Positions 7,090-13,524 of a stretch of DNA of 13,776 nucleotides are shown here, piece by piece. Numbering within the stretch: the first letter of the stretch is position 1; every line of letters begins with the position of its first letter. The notes under the pieces are model-generated. The model was not told the origin of the DNA. It saw only the letters and a program-made list of their open reading frames with translations, and made no database searches. This DNA is from Pseudomonadota bacterium (lineage in GTDB: Bacteria; Pseudomonadota; Gammaproteobacteria; Xanthomonadales; Marinicellaceae): the NCBI GenBank assembly GCA_008501575.1, contig QQUO01000367.1:1-13776 (forward strand), in the 5' to 3' direction. The position numbers and the translations under genes were made by a program.

Positions 7090-7922
7090 CAGTTTTCCGT
7101 CTGAGGAATAACCTCGGTGATGGCGCCCTTTCTGCTAAACATGGTTTTTCGATTGAACCAAACAACCAGAATCGTGGCCGCCACAAAGAAATAGGTATCG
7201 TACGGTTGCGCATCCGGCCAGATGGGATTATTAAGCTGAAAATGCATAAGCGCGGGGAGCAGGATACTGCCACGCGAGGCATTATATAGTGCGGTTGCGA
7301 TTACGCTGATTGCCAGGGTTCCAGCAAAAAAGGGCGTGAATGTCCAGGCACTTTGTGGTGCCCCACTCAACAAAAATGCAGGCAGGTGCCAAAAACCCCA
7401 AATAACACCAAGAATCAGTCCGGCCCAGAACGGTGCCAACTTTCGTTGCAACAAAGGTAAGGCTAACCCCCGCCAACCGAATTCCTCAATCGGGCCTTTG
7501 ATGGCCATCCATAACATGGCAATGACAAGTGCTTGCAAAGATGAAAACGCAAACGGTTCAGCAAAAAGATTCCCCTTGACCGCAGCACCCCCGAAGAAAA
7601 GCAGCGGAATACCGATAATCAAAAAGGCATACCAGGCAAAAGAGCAGCGCCAGAGCAATAATCGGGAAAGGAAACGACGCAATCCTGCAGCACCACCGTA
7701 GAACATAACCACAATAAAAGCGGCTATTGCCGGCGCGTACACAGCCAAGAAAAAGAGCGGGTGTTCTCCGGTCAATTCACCAAACAGTGCTGACATTTGC
7801 TCCGGGAGAAAAATAAACAGCGCCAGGATTCCCCAGGCTAAACAAAAAGTAATTAATAGAAATGTCAGCAGAGAGATCATCGGAACCTGATGTCTGACTG
7901 CCTTTGATGCATTTATAATCAT
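7089..7922 (-). CDS. CPBP-family intramembrane glutamic protease
   Basis: 277 aa with about seven or eight hydrophobic segments. It carries the three conserved CPBP (Abi/Rce1-like) motifs in membrane context: EEFGWR (146-151, the EExxxR signature with both Glu residues), FWHLPAF with His179, and LMHFQLN with His227. Family members are inner-membrane endoproteases related to Rce1; in bacteria they are linked to bacteriocin maturation or self-immunity, and the substrate here is unknown. The start at 7922 has a good Shine-Dalgarno (GAGAGGGA about 5 nt upstream), one of the clearest in the window. The stop overlaps the ATG of the serine hydrolase by one base, and the upstream DUF gene ends 24 bp before this start. 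This tight packing argues for one transcript and a shared envelope role. Confidence 0.92.
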   Translation of the reverse strand: MIINASKAVRHQVPMISLLTFLLITFCLAWGILALFIFLPEQMSALFGELTGEHPLFFLAVYAPAIAAFIVVMFYGGAAGLRRFLSRLLLWRCSFAWYAFLIIGIPLLFFGGAAVKGNLFAEPFAFSSLQALVIAMLWMAIKGPIEEFGWRGLALPLLQRKLAPFWAGLILGVIWGFWHLPAFLLSGAPQSAWTFTPFFAGTLAISVIATALYNASRGSILLPALMHFQLNNPIWPDAQPYDTYFFVAATILVVWFNRKTMFSRKGAITEVIPQTEN

Positions 7923-7946
7923 AACTTCCCTCTCAGTTTAATAACT

Positions 7947-8792
7947 TCATTTCATTGCCGAAACAAAACGAATGTCCTTAACTTCAGCCTTATAGGAAGG
8001 GAAAAACGCTGTTGTGCCAAACATATTCCCAGCCTCAACTCTAAAGGGTAATTTAAAACCTTGTACTTCACGGAAGTCCGATAGCAGACCACCGAACGGC
8101 TGTCGTTGATATGATTTTTCAGGGTTGGCATTACTCCAACGCATAAAGGAAACCTCAATAGCTTGTCCTTCAGCGTTCACTGTTACATCGACTGCCTGAG
8201 AAAGCTCCCCGTGGCTGATGGTGACACGGGCGGTATCTTCATCGACACCTTCCCAGGTTACACCTGCCCTCGGCAATAGGGCCGCGGGTGTCCAAAACAC
8301 GGCTTCAGCCACATAACGTCCAAAGGCGGATTGGCTATGATCTGAGTCGCCTCCCATCCGTGCCACAGGGATAATACCCAATATCCGAAATCGGGTCCAA
8401 CCACCAGCATCGGAACCCGATACCGGCATGATTCCGGGTAATTTAAGGCGCCATACAAAACCATGCGGTGCGGCAAGAATCTGCTGTGCTTGCATCGACT
8501 GGTAGTTCGGCTGTTCTTGAGAGCCAAGGCTGAACTGCCCTCCCATATCAATTTCTGCAACTGTATACAAAGGCGTTCCTGATGCAATGGCAAAGTTAAA
8601 AAACCGCCGCGCCGATTCGGGCAAATCTGCCACCATGGATGCCTTATACAATTCAGGATTTGTGGGCTGTAAGGATGCCAGTTTGTTCCATTCAGCTTGA
8701 TCAGCGCGCCAATCCAGTAATCGTAAAACCAGCAGCGAACCAAGTAATAAAACAAGAAGCGTTAACAGTATATAAATAAATTTCATCAGCAT
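7947..8792 (-). CDS. Membrane-anchored protein of a DUF6544/DUF6920-like family, function unknown
   Basis: 281 aa. An N-terminal hydrophobic segment (about residues 3-25, preceded by a Lys) acts as an anchor or uncleaved signal; no lipobox is visible. The remainder should be periplasmic: ESARRFFNFAI (59-69), GTPLYTVAEIDMGGQF, a middle part with FVWRLKLPGIMPVSGSDA, and a C-terminal region LPFRVEAGNMFG. From memory this pattern resembles uncharacterised DUF6544/DUF6920 proteins, but I am not certain and assign no function. The first ATG is at 8792 and a second is at 8786; neither has a strong Shine-Dalgarno. It is the first gene of the operon with the CPBP protease and serine hydrolase, 44 nt downstream of a consensus -10 box. 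Confidence 0.8.
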   Translation of the reverse strand: MLMKFIYILLTLLVLLLGSLLVLRLLDWRADQAEWNKLASLQPTNPELYKASMVADLPESARRFFNFAIASGTPLYTVAEIDMGGQFSLGSQEQPNYQSMQAQQILAAPHGFVWRLKLPGIMPVSGSDAGGWTRFRILGIIPVARMGGDSDHSQSAFGRYVAEAVFWTPAALLPRAGVTWEGVDEDTARVTISHGELSQAVDVTVNAEGQAIEVSFMRWSNANPEKSYQRQPFGGLLSDFREVQGFKLPFRVEAGNMFGTTAFFPSYKAEVKDIRFVSAMK

Positions 8793-8835
8793 GTCACAAT
8801 ACTTTTACCGGATTGTTTACCTGTAACAGCTTATG

Positions 8836-8841
8836 ATTATA
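8836..8841 (-). promoter_or_regulatory. Candidate -10 box for the DUF/CPBP/serine hydrolase operon
   Basis: A perfect minus-strand TATAAT lies about 44 nt upstream of the ATG at 8792, preceded by TGAG (close to an extended -10). No good -35 sits at the right spacing. It is the only convincing promoter element upstream of this three-gene unit; the gaps inside the operon (24 bp and a 1-bp overlap) leave no room for others. Confidence 0.4.
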
Positions 8842-8906
8842 CTCATAGCATGACATATAAGCATATTTTTAAATTGCTTATTGGCAGAAACTCTGTCACC
8901 TCCCGG

Positions 8907-9185
8907 CTACTTTCTGGCCTTGGCCTTGGCTTGACGTATGGCTTTTCGTTGTTGTTTATTGGGTAGGTTTTCTCGGGTATCTAAAACAGTCTTAAGATCT
9001 TTATAAGCTTGCTGCCATTGAGGGGTATTCTTGAATTCAATCATTCCGGAGTTCGATGGTTTGGTTTGATTGGATGCCTCAAAAGACTCATCACATTTGA
9101 GCAACGCTTTACGCCGGGTCATTAATGTACCGGTGTGCATGGACTCCAGTTCGGCCAATGATTTTGGTTCTACTTTGTTGGCCAT
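8907..9185 (-). CDS. Hypothetical 92-aa basic protein
   Basis: No family recognised. The product is soluble-looking, with no signal peptide or membrane segment. It has one cysteine (Cys31) in the charged stretch TRRKALLKCDESFE, a middle helix around QWQQAYKDLKTVL, and a strongly basic Lys/Arg/Gln-rich C-terminus (NKQQRKAIRQAKAKARK). The start at 9185 is the first ATG, 14 bp after the stop of the small lipoprotein gene, with only a weak upstream purine run. The gene is co-directional and closely packed with the lipoprotein and START genes, which supports it being a real last gene of that cluster. The basic tail could bind nucleic acid or an acidic surface, but that is speculation. Confidence 0.6.
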   Translation of the reverse strand: MANKVEPKSLAELESMHTGTLMTRRKALLKCDESFEASNQTKPSNSGMIEFKNTPQWQQAYKDLKTVLDTRENLPNKQQRKAIRQAKAKARK

Positions 9186-9199
9186 TTATACTAAATTAC

Positions 9200-9376
9200 T
9201 CATCGTGATTTATCTGCTTTGCGTTCTTGCTCATATTCTTCAAAAGATTTTTGGGTACGCTGAAAACATTTTTCGAATTCAGGCGGTGGCCCTTCACTGC
9301 AGTCGGTTCGTTTATTTATCTGGATATTGTCATACACCGCTTGAGAGCTACAGCCTGTTAATAGCAAAGTAGCCAT
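9200..9376 (-). CDS. Small lipoprotein; 5' end disrupted by a 4-bp duplication
   Basis: The open frame from the ATG at 9376 gives 58 aa beginning MATLLLTGCSS, containing a textbook lipobox (LLTGC) followed by a Cys-containing, highly charged mature part (Cys26, Cys37, EEYEQERKADKSR). As it stands the signal lacks the usual basic n-region. A clean Shine-Dalgarno (GGAAG at 9408-9412) sits 6 nt before another ATG at 9401, which reads MNK and stops immediately. Between them is a tandem duplication (AATAAATAA, 9390-9398). Removing one 4-base copy joins the two parts into MNKTWFLMATLLLTGCSS, a perfect lipoprotein signal. The gene therefore looks frameshifted, and is either a recent pseudogene or dependent on weak internal initiation. 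It lies 12 bp after the START-domain gene and 14 bp before the 92-aa gene on the same strand. Confidence 0.65.
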   Translation of the reverse strand: MATLLLTGCSSQAVYDNIQINKRTDCSEGPPPEFEKCFQRTQKSFEEYEQERKADKSR

Positions 9377-9413
9377 CAAAAACCAAGTCTTATTTATTCA
9401 TTAATTTCTTCCA

Positions 9414-10076
9414 TTAATCGCCTTCGGTTAACATCTCCAATTCAGCTTTGGAGTATTTTGTTTCACCATACTTCGGGTCTTTGACCAGTTCTTTTAAACC
9501 TTGCAGGGTTTTAAACACTGACTTTTTAATCAAAGCATGATTAATGCTTTTAAATGGCAGTTTTGGGTCAATATAGACATGGTAACTGACTGCTGTGGCA
9601 TCTTTTGAGACTGCCTGTAAACGCCACATCATCTCAACATCGGTAATGCGTGTCATACCATCCATCTCTTTGCCATAATTGGGTTTGGATTCAAATTTTA
9701 TGGTAAAGGTACGCTCTTTTGGATCATAGACGATCCGTGACTGCAGATAAAAGTCCCGCGATTTAAGCCACAAAGGTGAGTCAATGACGGTGTGATAAAT
9801 ACGGGTGCGAATATTAATCATATCAACCATCTGATTGGATAGACAGTTATGGACCCATTCAGGACAAGTTTTGGTGTCTTGCAGGGCCGACAATAGGTTA
9901 TCTGCAGATCGGTTAATCCGGGTTTCGCCTTTAAAATGCTTTAACGGGAAATCGGCTTTTTGTTGTGAGTAAACTCGAATGTCGTTCTTATCCTTAATCA
10001 GCACCCAATCCGCGGCAGCCGCTGACAAGCCAACTAAGCACAGCAACAATAGTCCGATTTGTCTCAATGGTTTCAT
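9414..10076 (-). CDS. Exported START-domain lipid-binding protein
   Basis: 220 aa. I start at the ATG at 10076 because it opens a classic signal peptide (MKPLRQIGLLLLCLVGLSAAAADW; cleavage likely around residue 21). A frame extension to a TTG at 10097 would only add residues in front of the basic n-region. The mature part carries START/SRPBCC-fold features: DWVLIKDKNDIRVYSQ, the central EWVHNCLSNQMVDMIN and SRDFYLQSR, then YHVYIDPKLPFKSINHALIKKSVFKTLQGL with the C-terminal helix that caps the lipid pocket. START proteins bind one hydrophobic ligand; exported bacterial ones probably move or sense lipid in the periplasm (inference). Two Cys (near EWVHNC and TKTC) could form a disulfide. It is preceded by the 91-aa membrane protein gene 24 bp upstream and followed by the small lipoprotein. 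Confidence 0.88.
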   Translation of the reverse strand: MKPLRQIGLLLLCLVGLSAAAADWVLIKDKNDIRVYSQQKADFPLKHFKGETRINRSADNLLSALQDTKTCPEWVHNCLSNQMVDMINIRTRIYHTVIDSPLWLKSRDFYLQSRIVYDPKERTFTIKFESKPNYGKEMDGMTRITDVEMMWRLQAVSKDATAVSYHVYIDPKLPFKSINHALIKKSVFKTLQGLKELVKDPKYGETKYSKAELEMLTEGD

Positions 10077-10100
10077 GGATAAGCAACAATTAAACAACTA

Positions 10101-10376
10101 CTACCCAAACAAACCGGAAATAAAGTCGGCAATGCCCTCAATAATTACCATCACACCTTCAAACAGGGCCTCTAAAATACCGGACAAGATAGCAAAAACA
10201 CCTTCACCGGCCATCATAACCGGGGTGGCAGCACCCGCCAGTGAAGCAACCATGGCACTCAGCGCCACCATTTTCACACCCGCCACCAACATATAGACCA
10301 AAGAACATAATAGGACGCTGGCGCAAATGGCGTTAAGGGCTTTAATTTTGGTTGACTGGTCTTCTCCGTTTTTCAT
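10101..10376 (-). CDS. Small very hydrophobic membrane protein (91 aa), function unknown
   Basis: No family recognised. After a charged N-terminus (MKNGEDQSTKIK) almost the entire protein is hydrophobic: one helix around 13-36, a Gly/Ala-rich segment at about 38-60, then a C-terminal stretch with repeated short patterns of the type ILxxxFEG/IIEG (AILSGILEALFEG, VIIEGIADFISGLFG) that could form amphipathic helices with one Glu or Asp per turn. I start at the ATG at 10376 because GAGGT lies 4 nt upstream; an in-frame extension to 10403 has no such signal. The small size and amphipathic end resemble holin-like or pore-forming peptides in shape only; no homology is claimed. It is upstream of the START gene and 80 bp downstream of the 2OG oxygenase on the same strand. 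Confidence 0.72.
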   Translation of the reverse strand: MKNGEDQSTKIKALNAICASVLLCSLVYMLVAGVKMVALSAMVASLAGAATPVMMAGEGVFAILSGILEALFEGVMVIIEGIADFISGLFG

Positions 10377-10456
10377 AATTACCTCATTCAGATCACGAGC
10401 CAAGACGCAAATGGCGAGTGGTCAGTTTATTTGATTAAAGGGATACCTGCTAAAAT

Positions 10457-11215
10457 TCATCGGTTTGTAGTGCGTTTTTGATACAGGGTGGAATGACTGC
10501 TTGTTGGTGCTTCTTGTGTATAATAATAGATTGCAATTGATTTTCTAATTCGATCATCCGGACAACTTAAAGGGTGTGGATGGCCATGAAAAGAATCATC
10601 GGTTGAGTTAAATATAACAATCCGATTAAATATCGGTTCAATGCTTTGTTCACAACGGCTCATTTTTGAATCCCACAGCTCTAAATTACCGCCGTATTCG
10701 GGCTTCCAGTTCTTATTTAAATAAAGTAATAAATTTACCCGTCGTTGAAACTTAGTTTTCGGATGTGCATTAAAATCCACATGAATTTCAAGTTGGCCTT
10801 GAGGTAAAACAGAATGTAAGCCACCACCCTCAAGTGTGGTATCAGGCAATAAACATTTAATTCCGGTTAACTCTTCTAAGAAGTTAATAAATGGCTGTGA
10901 ATTCATTTCATAAACCAAATGCCGAGTAAAAAATGGAATCATAAAATCATGGGTGGTGGCATTTTTTCGCCATTCATAATTAGGGTGCTTGAATGTCGCC
11001 CAATCTTTTTGCTTGTCTTTAGAAACAAATTCTTTTTCTACTTTAGATAAAACAACATCTGAAAAAAAATCATCAATAACAATATGTGGAAATGGTTCAG
11101 CACTTGAATACTGATTTTTCCATTGATCAATATTGTCCCTAATCAATGAATTTGGCAACATGGAATTGTTTTTTTCAATGTACCTTTTAATTTTATAATC
11201 GGAAATAAGACCCAT
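10457..11215 (-). CDS. 2-oxoglutarate/Fe(II)-dependent oxygenase (prolyl 4-hydroxylase-like)
   Basis: 252 aa, cytoplasmic-looking. The double-stranded beta-helix motif is clear: HVD at 145-147 (Fe ligands His and Asp), the distal His in SFHGHPHPL (His210, less likely His212) and a basic residue for 2OG in DRIRKSIAIYYYT (Arg224). PFPHIVIDDFF (41-51) is the usual entry to the P4H-like domain, and NLLLYLNKNWKPEYGGNLELWD (161-182) is the core strand pair, with YGGNLELW typical of these oxygenases. Such enzymes hydroxylate amino acid side chains or small molecules; the substrate here cannot be read from the sequence. The start is the only reasonable ATG (11215); no Shine-Dalgarno is obvious in the AT-rich leader. 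Its DNA is more AT-rich than most neighbours, so horizontal origin is possible. Confidence 0.88.
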   Translation of the reverse strand: MGLISDYKIKRYIEKNNSMLPNSLIRDNIDQWKNQYSSAEPFPHIVIDDFFSDVVLSKVEKEFVSKDKQKDWATFKHPNYEWRKNATTHDFMIPFFTRHLVYEMNSQPFINFLEELTGIKCLLPDTTLEGGGLHSVLPQGQLEIHVDFNAHPKTKFQRRVNLLLYLNKNWKPEYGGNLELWDSKMSRCEQSIEPIFNRIVIFNSTDDSFHGHPHPLSCPDDRIRKSIAIYYYTQEAPTSSHSTLYQKRTTNR

Positions 11216-11303
11216 AAATAATTGTAATACAATAATTTGAACGTTAATTTTAAAGTAAATATTTTAAAGGTACAAGCATAAGAAGCTGCTCGTATACAGA
11301 CTA

Positions 11304-11340
11304 TTTAAAGATACCAAAGCCCGGATAAAATATCTTTAAA
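11304..11340. repeat. Perfect 10-bp inverted repeat in the divergent intergenic region
   Basis: TTTAAAGATA (11304-11313) and its exact reverse complement TATCTTTAAA (11331-11340) are separated by 17 bp. It lies between the divergent 2OG oxygenase and DUF4124 genes. The arms are A/T-rich with no T-tract beyond them, so it does not look like a terminator; a regulator-binding dyad is possible. No function is assigned. Confidence 0.55.
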
Positions 11341-11387
11341 AAGAGCCCCCGATTATTGAACATTAACAAATTTTGACACAAAATACT

Positions 11388-11416
11388 TTGTCATCAATCC
11401 GCTTATAAAGTACTAT
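11388..11416 (+). promoter_or_regulatory. Sigma-70 promoter of the DUF4124 gene, with an overlapping dyad
   Basis: TTGTCA (11388-11393; 5/6), a 17-bp spacer, TACTAT (11411-11416; 4/6). The start point near 11423 gives a ~60-nt leader to the ATG at 11483. The -35 overlaps a dyad formed by TTTTGACA (11371-11378) and TTTGTCA (11387-11393), which could be an operator. The 11216-11482 stretch as a whole is AT-rich and contains no gene that I can support. Confidence 0.45.
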
Positions 11417-11482
11417 TTAATTTTCTCTCTATAACATGAGCCAAAAGGATATTATTTTAATCACCAAAAAGGGACTTTACCC

Positions 11483-11938
11483 ATGAAAATACTCACCTTA
11501 ATGACTGTTTTATTAATGTCAAATGCAGTCATCGCCAAGCAAAAATATTATAAATGGACCGATGAAAACGGCAGCATCCACTACTCCACCGAAAAACCGG
11601 AAAACGATAAGACCGATGAATTAGAAATCAGCACCAAACAACCTGTGGTGCCACAAAAACCCCAAGAAGCACAACCCGAAGGATCTGAAAACCCTGAAGA
11701 AACTGAAGAAAAAAGCTATCTGGAACAACATCGTGAGAAAAAGCAACAAGCCAAGAAACTGGCCGAGGAAAACAGAGAACGCTGCTTAGACGCCAAGCAC
11801 ACAGTTAACAGATACCAACAACAAGTTCGCATGAGCCGAATTGATCGAGAAACCGGTGAAAAGATTTATTTAGACGATGCCAAAAGAGAACAAATCATTC
11901 AGCGGGCGCAACAGGCCGTGAGAAAATACTGCCATTAA
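11483..11938 (+). CDS. Exported DUF4124-domain protein
   Basis: 151 aa. A Sec signal peptide (1-18, MKILTLMTVLLMSNAVIA, cut before KQ) leads into a short DUF4124 domain: KYYKWTDENGSIHYSTEKP at 21-39, the usual W-x-D-x-x-G-x-x-H/Y-Y-S pattern. After that come a Pro/Glu-rich linker (52-77) and a strongly charged helix likely to form a coiled coil (79-105), then a C-terminal helical part with Cys101 and Cys150, a possible disulfide pair in the periplasm. DUF4124 proteins are common small envelope proteins of gammaproteobacteria with no settled function. The ATG has GGGA 8 nt upstream. It has its own promoter and an intrinsic terminator starting within its last codons, so it is probably monocistronic. 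Confidence 0.9.
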   Translation: MKILTLMTVLLMSNAVIAKQKYYKWTDENGSIHYSTEKPENDKTDELEISTKQPVVPQKPQEAQPEGSENPEETEEKSYLEQHREKKQQAKKLAEENRERCLDAKHTVNRYQQQVRMSRIDRETGEKIYLDDAKREQIIQRAQQAVRKYCH

Positions 11939-11958
11939 CACAAGAGATGGCTTTTTTT
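11931..11958 (+). terminator. Intrinsic terminator of the DUF4124 gene
   Basis: GCCAT (11931-11935) pairs with ATGGC (11947-11951) around an 11-nt loop and is followed at once by seven T (11952-11958). The stem begins inside the last sense codons and the stop codon lies in the loop. The stem is short, but the T-tract is strong. Confidence 0.6.
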
Positions 11959-11983
11959 AAGCATTTAGGTTTAACTGTAACTC

Positions 11984-12011
11984 AAAAATCCGTACCGGCG
12001 AAGGCCGTTAC
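11984..12011 (-). terminator. Possible terminator downstream of the GGDEF gene
   Basis: On the minus strand GTAACGGC (12004-12011) pairs with GCCGGTAC (11992-11999) around a CTTC loop, 7 of 8 pairs, followed after 3 nt by TTTTT (11984-11988). It lies about 45 bp past the stop of the diguanylate cyclase gene. Together with the terminator at 11931-11958 it would separate the two convergent genes. Confidence 0.42.
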
Positions 12012-12054
12012 CCAATGTCATTAGACTACAATTTAACCATCCCCCTGCGGATAT

Positions 12055-13515
12055 TTAGGCTGCTGAAATTTGATTTCTGCCATTGGTTTTTGATATATAA
12101 AGTGCTTGGTCAGCACGACTGAATAAATCCATATAATCGTCTCCAACTTGCCAACATGCGATACCAAAACTTGAGCTTAAAGAAACGGATTTTATTAGAA
12201 TCTGACCAATGGCTTGTCTGATTTTCTCAGTGATTACCTGGGCATCTTTCAGACTGGCACCCGGTAATAAAACGATAAATTCATCACCACCGTAACGCGC
12301 AATGGTGTCTGTTTTTCTTAAATTTTCCTGTGCCGCACGTGATACCCGCCTTAAGGCCTCATCACCGGCCACATGACCGAATTGATCATTAATGTTTTTA
12401 AAATCATCTAAATCAAACACCACCAGTGACAGCGGCGTCGCTTTGAGTTGACATTCATTCATATCCAACCGGGCTTTTTGTTCCAGATAATACCTGGATG
12501 CCACACCGGTCATGGTATCGGTAAAAACCATGTCCTCCAGGGTCTTATTATAGGCTTTGAGTTGTGGAATGGCGATACCAAATAAAGCATTGGCTGCAAT
12601 CACGTTAATCGCAAACTGATACACCATGACATGATCCATAAGTCCTAAAAAATGCACCAGCAGAACAATCAGCACACTGGTCACGGCTAAACTGATGACA
12701 CTAAACAAAGGCGTTTCTGTGGTGGCAATCCACATATGGGTAATCGCCAGAAAGAAAATGGCGAATGAACTCTCAAAAGAATCTGTCCAAAAAGCCAAAA
12801 CCATGGTCACCACGATAAGAACGGCATTCAGGGTTAGTTTATAAAGCAACTGCCTGTATGAGCCCAGCCCATCTGCCGTAAACTGAGTAAGGGTTAGGTT
12901 TGGATTTGGAAATAATTTAATCAGTAAGCCGCTGAATAAAGGTGTCAACACGATGACACCGGCCATATCACCAATCCAGAAAGGCAAGAAGGTCGTTTTC
13001 CAATCATTCACCGGCATTTGATGGGTGAAAATTAACGAACTGATGACCAAAATCGCAGCCAGTAAAGCACATCCACCTGCGACAAGAATAAACGATACAA
13101 TCAAACGCGGGATGTTCTCAGACGACTTATTGGCCAGGTCACTAATAAGTTTTGCCCCCGCCCAATAAGGAAAAATATGGGCTAAGCCAAACAAAAACCC
13201 ACCCCATATCATCTCTTTTAGTGATAAACCCAATTCATAGTGCTGACCATTCCAAATGGTTATGATGATGGCTGCCAGCATAATCGGCACAAAAGCACGT
13301 CCCCCCAGCACCAACAAACAGGAAAAGGTAAATCCGGCCGCGGGAAACCATACACTGGCATGTTCGGTGTACTCAACTAAACGTCCCACCTGCCATACCA
13401 ACAACCAGGCAATAAATATAAATAAAGTCCGAACAAGCATCGAATGTGCCAACAACGAAAATCCATTTTTCTCCTTGGTGGTGGGGTTAAATTGTTGCGA
13501 TATCTCAGGTTTCAT
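12055..13515 (-). CDS. MASE1-GGDEF diguanylate cyclase, inner-membrane
   Basis: 486 aa. The N-terminal two thirds (about 28-318) form an eight-or-so helix membrane sensor of MASE1 type (WFPAAGF near 57-63; FLPFWIGDMAGVIVLTPL at 177-194 is typical). The C-terminal third is a GGDEF domain: TDTMTGVASRYYLE, VVFDLDDFKNINDQFGH with metal-binding Asp, and intact GGDEF at about 409-413, so cyclase activity (2 GTP to c-di-GMP) is expected. RKTD ends five residues before GGDEF, a canonical RxxD inhibitory I-site for product feedback. No EAL domain is present. The ATG at 13515 is preferred over the adjacent TTG at 13518. It begins 9 bp after the stop of the beta-propeller gene, which suggests an operon, although no clear Shine-Dalgarno is seen. 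The signal sensed by MASE1 is unknown. Confidence 0.93.
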   Translation of the reverse strand: MKPEISQQFNPTTKEKNGFSLLAHSMLVRTLFIFIAWLLVWQVGRLVEYTEHASVWFPAAGFTFSCLLVLGGRAFVPIMLAAIIITIWNGQHYELGLSLKEMIWGGFLFGLAHIFPYWAGAKLISDLANKSSENIPRLIVSFILVAGGCALLAAILVISSLIFTHQMPVNDWKTTFLPFWIGDMAGVIVLTPLFSGLLIKLFPNPNLTLTQFTADGLGSYRQLLYKLTLNAVLIVVTMVLAFWTDSFESSFAIFFLAITHMWIATTETPLFSVISLAVTSVLIVLLVHFLGLMDHVMVYQFAINVIAANALFGIAIPQLKAYNKTLEDMVFTDTMTGVASRYYLEQKARLDMNECQLKATPLSLVVFDLDDFKNINDQFGHVAGDEALRRVSRAAQENLRKTDTIARYGGDEFIVLLPGASLKDAQVITEKIRQAIGQILIKSVSLSSSFGIACWQVGDDYMDLFSRADQALYISKTNGRNQISAA

Positions 13516-13524
13516 CAATGCATT

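Noticed and set aside
9070..9372. 100-codon plus-strand frame with a hydrophobic middle
   Set aside because: It covers the 92-aa gene and the small lipoprotein on the other strand, where the lipobox and gene spacing are meaningful.
10077..10097. Seven-residue N-terminal extension of the START protein from a TTG
   Set aside because: It would put MFNCCLS before the basic n-region of a clean signal peptide that starts at the ATG at 10076.
10101..10376. Holin or toxin of a toxin-antitoxin pair
   Set aside because: No antitoxin-like partner, endolysin or phage gene is nearby; the resemblance is in hydrophobicity only.
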